The notes under the pieces were generated by a model. It was not told the DNA's origin. It did no database searches and was given only the letters and a program-made list of their open reading frames with translations. A program made the translations under genes and the position numbers. Positions 29,491-33,976 of a DNA stretch of 33,976 bases are shown here, piece by piece (the stretch's first letter is position 1; every line of letters begins with the position of its first letter). The DNA is from Suillus spraguei (taxonomy: Eukaryota; Basidiomycota; Agaricomycetes; Boletales; Suillaceae): assembly GCA_016800925.1 (NCBI GenBank), contig JABCPU010000629.1, positions 1-33,976 on the forward strand, given 5' to 3'.

Positions 29491-32400
29491 AGACACCAAT
29501 TGTAGTCCGGTGGTATGCTGCTGAAACAGTGGACGAGGTAAAGCCTTTGTCAAGATGTCGGCGATGTTGCGATGAGACGGGATCCAATATGGCAAGAAGG
29601 TGCCGTTCTCGATGTATTCGCGGATGAAATGGTATCTGATGTCTATATGTTTGGAACGGATGTTGTTCTTCGCCTCTTTAGATAGGGAGATAGCCCCCGT
29701 GTTGTCCATGTACAGGACAATGGGGAGGAGGAGCGAGACGTGCAGCGAGATGAACAGTGATTTAATCCAGATCCCTTCCTGCAAGGCGTGAGTCACTGCC
29801 ATATACTCAGCTTCAGTGGATGAAAGTGCGTGAGTAGTTTGTTTCTTGGACACGTGAGCGATTAATCCGCCAGCGAAGAACCAGGTATAACCGGAGATGG
29901 ACAGTCTGTCCTCAGGTGAGCTTGCCCAATCGGCATCGCAATACCCCCGTAGTCCCTCATCTGCTCGATCACCCCCATAGTGCGCGCGATAATTGATGGT
30001 CCCGCTTAAGTAGCGCAGTAGACGCTTTGCTGCAGCGTAAAAGCGGGGGGTAGGATGCGCACTATGTTGCGCGAGTGCATTGACGGCAAAGGCGATGTCG
30101 GCCCGCGTACAGACAGCTAAGTACAGCAGTTCACCAACGATCTTCCTGTAGCGCGTAGGGAGGTTGATCACCTCATCGAAGACGTCAGTGTCAAGCCCGA
30201 AGGGGTGCTTTGAGTCGAGGGGAAGGTGGACAGGATTACAGTCTAAGAGGTCGTATTCGTCGAGGAGGTAGGATATATACTCTCCCTGATGTATCCATAG
30301 CTGCCTAGAGGTGCGTTTGCGCTCGAATTGCATTCCGAGGAAGCGTTCTATGGGCCCTAAGTCTTTGATACCGAATCGTTGAGCTATGCGACTCTTGACG
30401 GACTGCAGAAAGGGTTTGGAGTTTGAGGTTCCCATACCGTCGTCGACGTGCCACCCGACGATGCAAAGAATGTGGCCTGAGGAAGGAGTGGTTTTGTCGT
30501 AGATGAACACGGCGTGGTCAACAGCGCAGCGGGTGAACCCAAGCTCCATCATAACAGCACGAACCTGTTCGTACCATTCCATGGCCGACTGTTTCAGACC
30601 GTATATAGTGCGGAGCATGTGCCACACGAGGAGAGTCCAATCGCCTTCCTCAAAGCCTTTCGGCTGCCTCATGTATATCTCCTCCCTAAGGATCCCCCAC
30701 AGGAATGCCCGTCTGGCGTCGAACGTGTCGAGCTCCCAGTCATTGCGACACGCAAGGGCTGCGATGAATCGAACTGATGCTGTCTTGATGACGGGGGCGA
30801 ACGTGGCACCGTAGTCGACGCCGGGAATCTGTGAAAACCCTTGGGCTACGAGCCGAGCCTTGTAAGCCGATCCACCTTTGTTGTCCTCTTTAAACTCCAG
30901 GACCCAACGATTCCCTATCGCCTTTCGACCCGCAGGAATGGTAGTCAACTTGTAGACCTTCATTTCTTTCATCGTCTCTAATTCCTCCTTCATGGCCTTA
31001 AGCCATCGTTCGTGGTCAGGGCGCTTCATCGCTTCATCATAAGTTGCGGGAGGAATCGACATGTCGTAGTCAGGGTTGGAAGGGTTTCGTCTGCGGTTAC
31101 TGCGTATCGCCACGTGTGCCTGTTCTTCAATCACAACGTTAGCCATGACTTCCGTGACGTCGATGTTCGGCTCGACATTCGTGATGTCAGTGTCAGGTTC
31201 AACTGTGCTCACCCCCTCCTCCAATACTGGCATCATACCCTCACGTGCAACTTCTCCAGAGACGCGCTCGGCACGAGCTACACGAAGAGCCATAAGACGT
31301 GCCTTGGTGTTAGCCATTTCGTCGGCATAAGCCTGACCAGCAGTGGTTGGCACACGAGTGCGAGAAGAGCGGCGTGGAGCTGGGGGTGCTGTGTGAGAAG
31401 AAGCCGGGGATGGAGGCATGATTGCAGGAGGTGCGTGGACTGGAAGTGAAGGAGTGGGAGCGTCTTCTGAGTCAGAGTCGGAATCGGACAGTGTGGTGTG
31501 CGCGACTGATGGTATATTTTCGTCGAAGATGACGTCCCTGGCAGTGAAGAAAGCTCCCGTCCCGCTATCACGGAGACGGTAACCTTTTGTGCCCTCAGGG
31601 TACCCTACAAAGACAGCATGACGAGAGTGGGGACCGAGTTTCGTTTGCAATTCTGAAGGGATGCGCGCAAAGCATTTTGCTCCAAAGACGCGAAGGTGTG
31701 ATAGGGAGGGCTTGCGTCCATTGATGACCTCGTAAGGTGTGACTCCTGGTGGCAATGTGGTGGACTCTGTGCGGTTCCACAGGTAACACGCGGTCAGGGC
31801 AGCTTCTCCCCACATGTTCGCGGGCAGGTTGGCAGCTTGTAGCATCGCGAATAATCGCCCCTCAATAGTGCGTATAGCTCGTTCTGCTTTTCCGTTTTGT
31901 TGATGTGCGTAGGGCGCAGAAAGCTGGCGAGTGACACCTGAGGAAATCAGGGATTGCGTGAAGGCTGCGCTGATGAATTCCCCCCCATTGTCCGACCGAA
32001 ATACCTTCACCTTGCGGTCGGCAAGATTCTCCCAGCGTTTCTGAACCATTTCCCAAGCCTCAAGTGCTTGGTCCTTAGACGCAAGCAGTTGCAGACTCAA
32101 GAAGTTACTATGGTCGTCCAGGAACAGGACAAAGTGAAGTTTGCCGTGAGGAGTTACGACGGGGAATGGGCCACAGAGATCGGAGTGTATGAGGTCCAGA
32201 ACGTGCTTCGCCCGAGGCGTAGTGGATGGTGGGTATGGTTTGCGAGGATGTTTAGCCAGAATGCAAGGTTCGCAAGTGTGTAGTGGGTGAGAAGTATCAA
32301 CTTTCACACCGGTGGCAAATGCTGGTAAGCGTTTCACAGCCTCACCGCCGGGATGTCCCAGGCGTGCATGCCACAAGTCCCAGGACAGTGGCGTCTTTGC

Positions 32401-32892
32401 AAATGCAGAGATCTCGAGAAGCGGAGATGGCGTGTTCGGTGGAATAAAACGTAAGTCCAGGAACACCAGCTTTCCCACCATTGGAACCGAGCCTAGATCA
32501 TCGCCACGGTAAACGAGTTGACAACGCGATGGGGTTGGCAGGTAATGTATCGCCCAGCCTTTATCCACCATGTGTCCAACTGACAACAGGTTGATTAGGG
32601 CGCCCGGAGCATGAAGACACCCGGTGAATCGAATGCGTTGCACACGATTGTTGATGGCGAGTTCGGCGACACAGTCTCCACGCCCTGAGGTGAGCAAAGT
32701 CCCATGATTCGCCGTCTTGACCTTGACCTTGTCTTCTGTGTTGTACGTCCAGAAGTACGACCTGTCCGTGATCAGGTTCGAGGTCGTGCCAGAGTCCAGA
32801 ATGGTGGACAAGACCTGACTGGCGATGCAGGACATGTTCTCGTCACTCGGCAGGGCGCTGGATCGAGTTCCTCGATAGCGGCTGAAGACCAT
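29485..32892 (-). mobile_element. Ty1/copia pol polyprotein, uninterrupted 1135 codons
   Basis: Copia-order polyprotein: protease, integrase, reverse transcriptase, RNase H. Residues are numbered from the first ATG of the open frame. The protease active site is DSGTTSN (Asp33). The pre-integrase zinc finger uses His175, His180, Cys207 and Cys210. The integrase DD35E triad is Asp238 (HSDLCGP), Asp301 (SDNGGEF) and Glu337 (NGKAERA). Reverse transcriptase has Asp725 in DTFDARRAF and Asp817-Asp818 in HVDD, where many relatives have YVDD. RNase H has Asp986 (CDADWA), Glu1027 (STEAEY), Asp1063 (MDNTGA) and Asp1112. All expected catalytic residues are present. A Ser/Pro/acidic linker (about 468-605) separates integrase from RT. 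Intact pol suggests a young insertion, although the gag region is frameshifted. Confidence 0.95.
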
Positions 32893-33935
32893 TCACGATG
32901 ATGCGTCTTTTCAGTTGCAAGGGCAGCGGTTTCAGTAGAGGAGTATGTGGGAGGGGGAGCTGGTCCTGCTGGGCTGAGGGTTTGGCTTCGACAGCAGCTG
33001 CAGATACGTCTTTCTTCTTTCCTCCTCGTTCTCCTCTCTGAGCCCACGGTGACTTTCCTTCCATGCCACCCCCAGGCTGCATACAATGCTCGCGATCGTG
33101 CGTTAGCGAACGTGGGAGGCCGGAGCATACAGGATTTTCGCATGACACCCCCTTGGGGTTATGCTTGTGGATCCTTATGCCTGTGGTCGGGTTCGTTCTG
33201 CGTTCGGTCGAAGGGATGGTTGCGTTGGCATACTCTGAGCCAGGGCGTGCACCAAGACGCTGCTGACCACGTTGCCGGTTCGCTTCCTCAGTGAACGAGG
33301 TTGCAACCTCCTCGAACGTGAGTGTGGTGACGGTGGTTGAGGAAGTGGCTGACGGTGACGGTGCCTTATAGTGCGCCATTGTAAGGCTGCGGAAGACAAC
33401 CCACTGTGGCGTCTCGGGGAGACCGTTCAGTAGCATCCAGATACATTCCTCGTCTGTGAAAGTCACCCCCATTTCAGCAAAACGTCGACGTCCATTCTCG
33501 AAGACGCCGAGGAAGCGAGACGCGTCTTCCGCGTCCTTCAACTTTTCTGAAAAGAGTTGGGTGCGCAGCTCGAACTGGGAAGTCACGTCGAGGCGAGCGA
33601 AACGTTTGATGAGCATGTCCCACTGTTGACGTGCCGGTGAGTTTCTCGCCCAGCATGTTCTGAACAACAGGTGAGAGCCTTCGTCCAATTATCGCTTTCG
33701 TTTGAGCATCTTCCTTTACCCAGTCTCTCATGAGTACGAGTTCCGCTGCTGTGGGTTGCCCTGCCGTGGCAGCTTTTGGCATCTGACTAGCAAATTCTGC
33801 GACGTCGAGGGGATCTATACCGTTACTACAGTGATTCCACAGCCCCTCGCCGGCCAACGCCAGTTCCACCGCTCGTCTCCAGCTTGGATAATTATCCGAG
33901 CCGGTCAGTTCGGCGATGTGATCGAATTTTCCCAT
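32843..33935 (-). pseudogene. Copia gag region, frameshifted
   Basis: The capsid-like part of the same element. It starts at ATG 33935 (MGKFDHIAELTGSDNYPSWR, the usual copia gag beginning) and runs to MLGEKLT. Near 33632-33638 an apparent single extra base moves the reading to another frame, continuing QQWDMLIKRFARL, FLGVFENGRRRFAEMG and LLNGLPETPQW. A zinc-knuckle-like CENPVC ... THDREHC cluster follows, then GGGMEGKSPW. Toward the protease the best-looking reading changes frame twice more (about 32960 and 32850-32900). Gag and pol therefore cannot be made as one product from this copy without recoding. Only about 41 bp lie between the gag start and the window edge; the 5' LTR and primer-binding site are not visible. 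Confidence 0.85.
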
Positions 33936-33976
33936 CGCAATGACGAGTGAGAATATTGATTAGAGTTTAACCGTTA

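Overview
The window reads as nuclear DNA of a basidiomycete fungus, most likely an Agaricomycete. Most genes are split by GT-AG introns of about 44-60 bp. The recognisable families are typical of that group: NACHT and AIG1-like P-loop proteins, a PHO80-type cyclin, a RAN1/KSP1-type kinase, a FucP-type sugar transporter, and copia and PIF/Harbinger elements. All family names come from recognition of peptides and motifs; no database search was possible. Exon structures were built by hand from splice signals, frame continuity and family fit.

Layout. 1-2.8 kb: a frameshifted NACHT gene (+) whose 3' half holds about 26 copies of a 27-bp coding minisatellite. 2.8-4.5 kb: no firm gene, only weak minus-strand candidates. 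4.5-5.7 kb: a five-exon PHO80-type cyclin (+). 6.2-9.2 kb: a four-exon Ser/Thr kinase (-), convergent with the cyclin. 9.2-17.9 kb: a gene-poor stretch with one diverged direct duplication and one membrane-protein-like open stretch. 17.9-19.3 kb: a two-exon Ser/Pro-rich protein that may be TCO89-like (+). 19.9-20.5 kb: a complete five-exon GOT1 (+). 21.1-22.3 kb: a complete eight-exon alpha/beta hydrolase (-) that includes a 10-bp microexon. 22.8-24.9 kb: a 15-exon FucP-type MFS transporter (-) with one 1-bp frameshift.

From 25.9 to 29.2 kb lies a cluster of broken genes: a PIF/Harbinger transposase N-terminus (-), an AIG1-like GTPase pseudogene (+), a truncated ABC half-transporter (-), a perfect 57-bp palindrome and a second tiny transposase start (+). 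From about 29.3 kb to the end is a Ty1/copia retrotransposon (-). Its 1135-codon protease-integrase-RT-RNase H frame is uninterrupted, but gag is frameshifted. Its 5' LTR lies beyond the right edge.

The central genes are housekeeping: cell-cycle or nutrient signalling (cyclin, kinase, perhaps a TORC1 component), Golgi traffic (GOT1) and uptake or metabolism (transporter, hydrolase). They are scattered rather than organised as a cluster. Both ends are repeat-rich, with decayed NLR-type and transposon sequence. I found no convincing new multi-gene system. The best leads are the repeat array built into the NACHT gene, the 10-bp microexon, the perfect palindrome and the large unexplained gene-poor interval.
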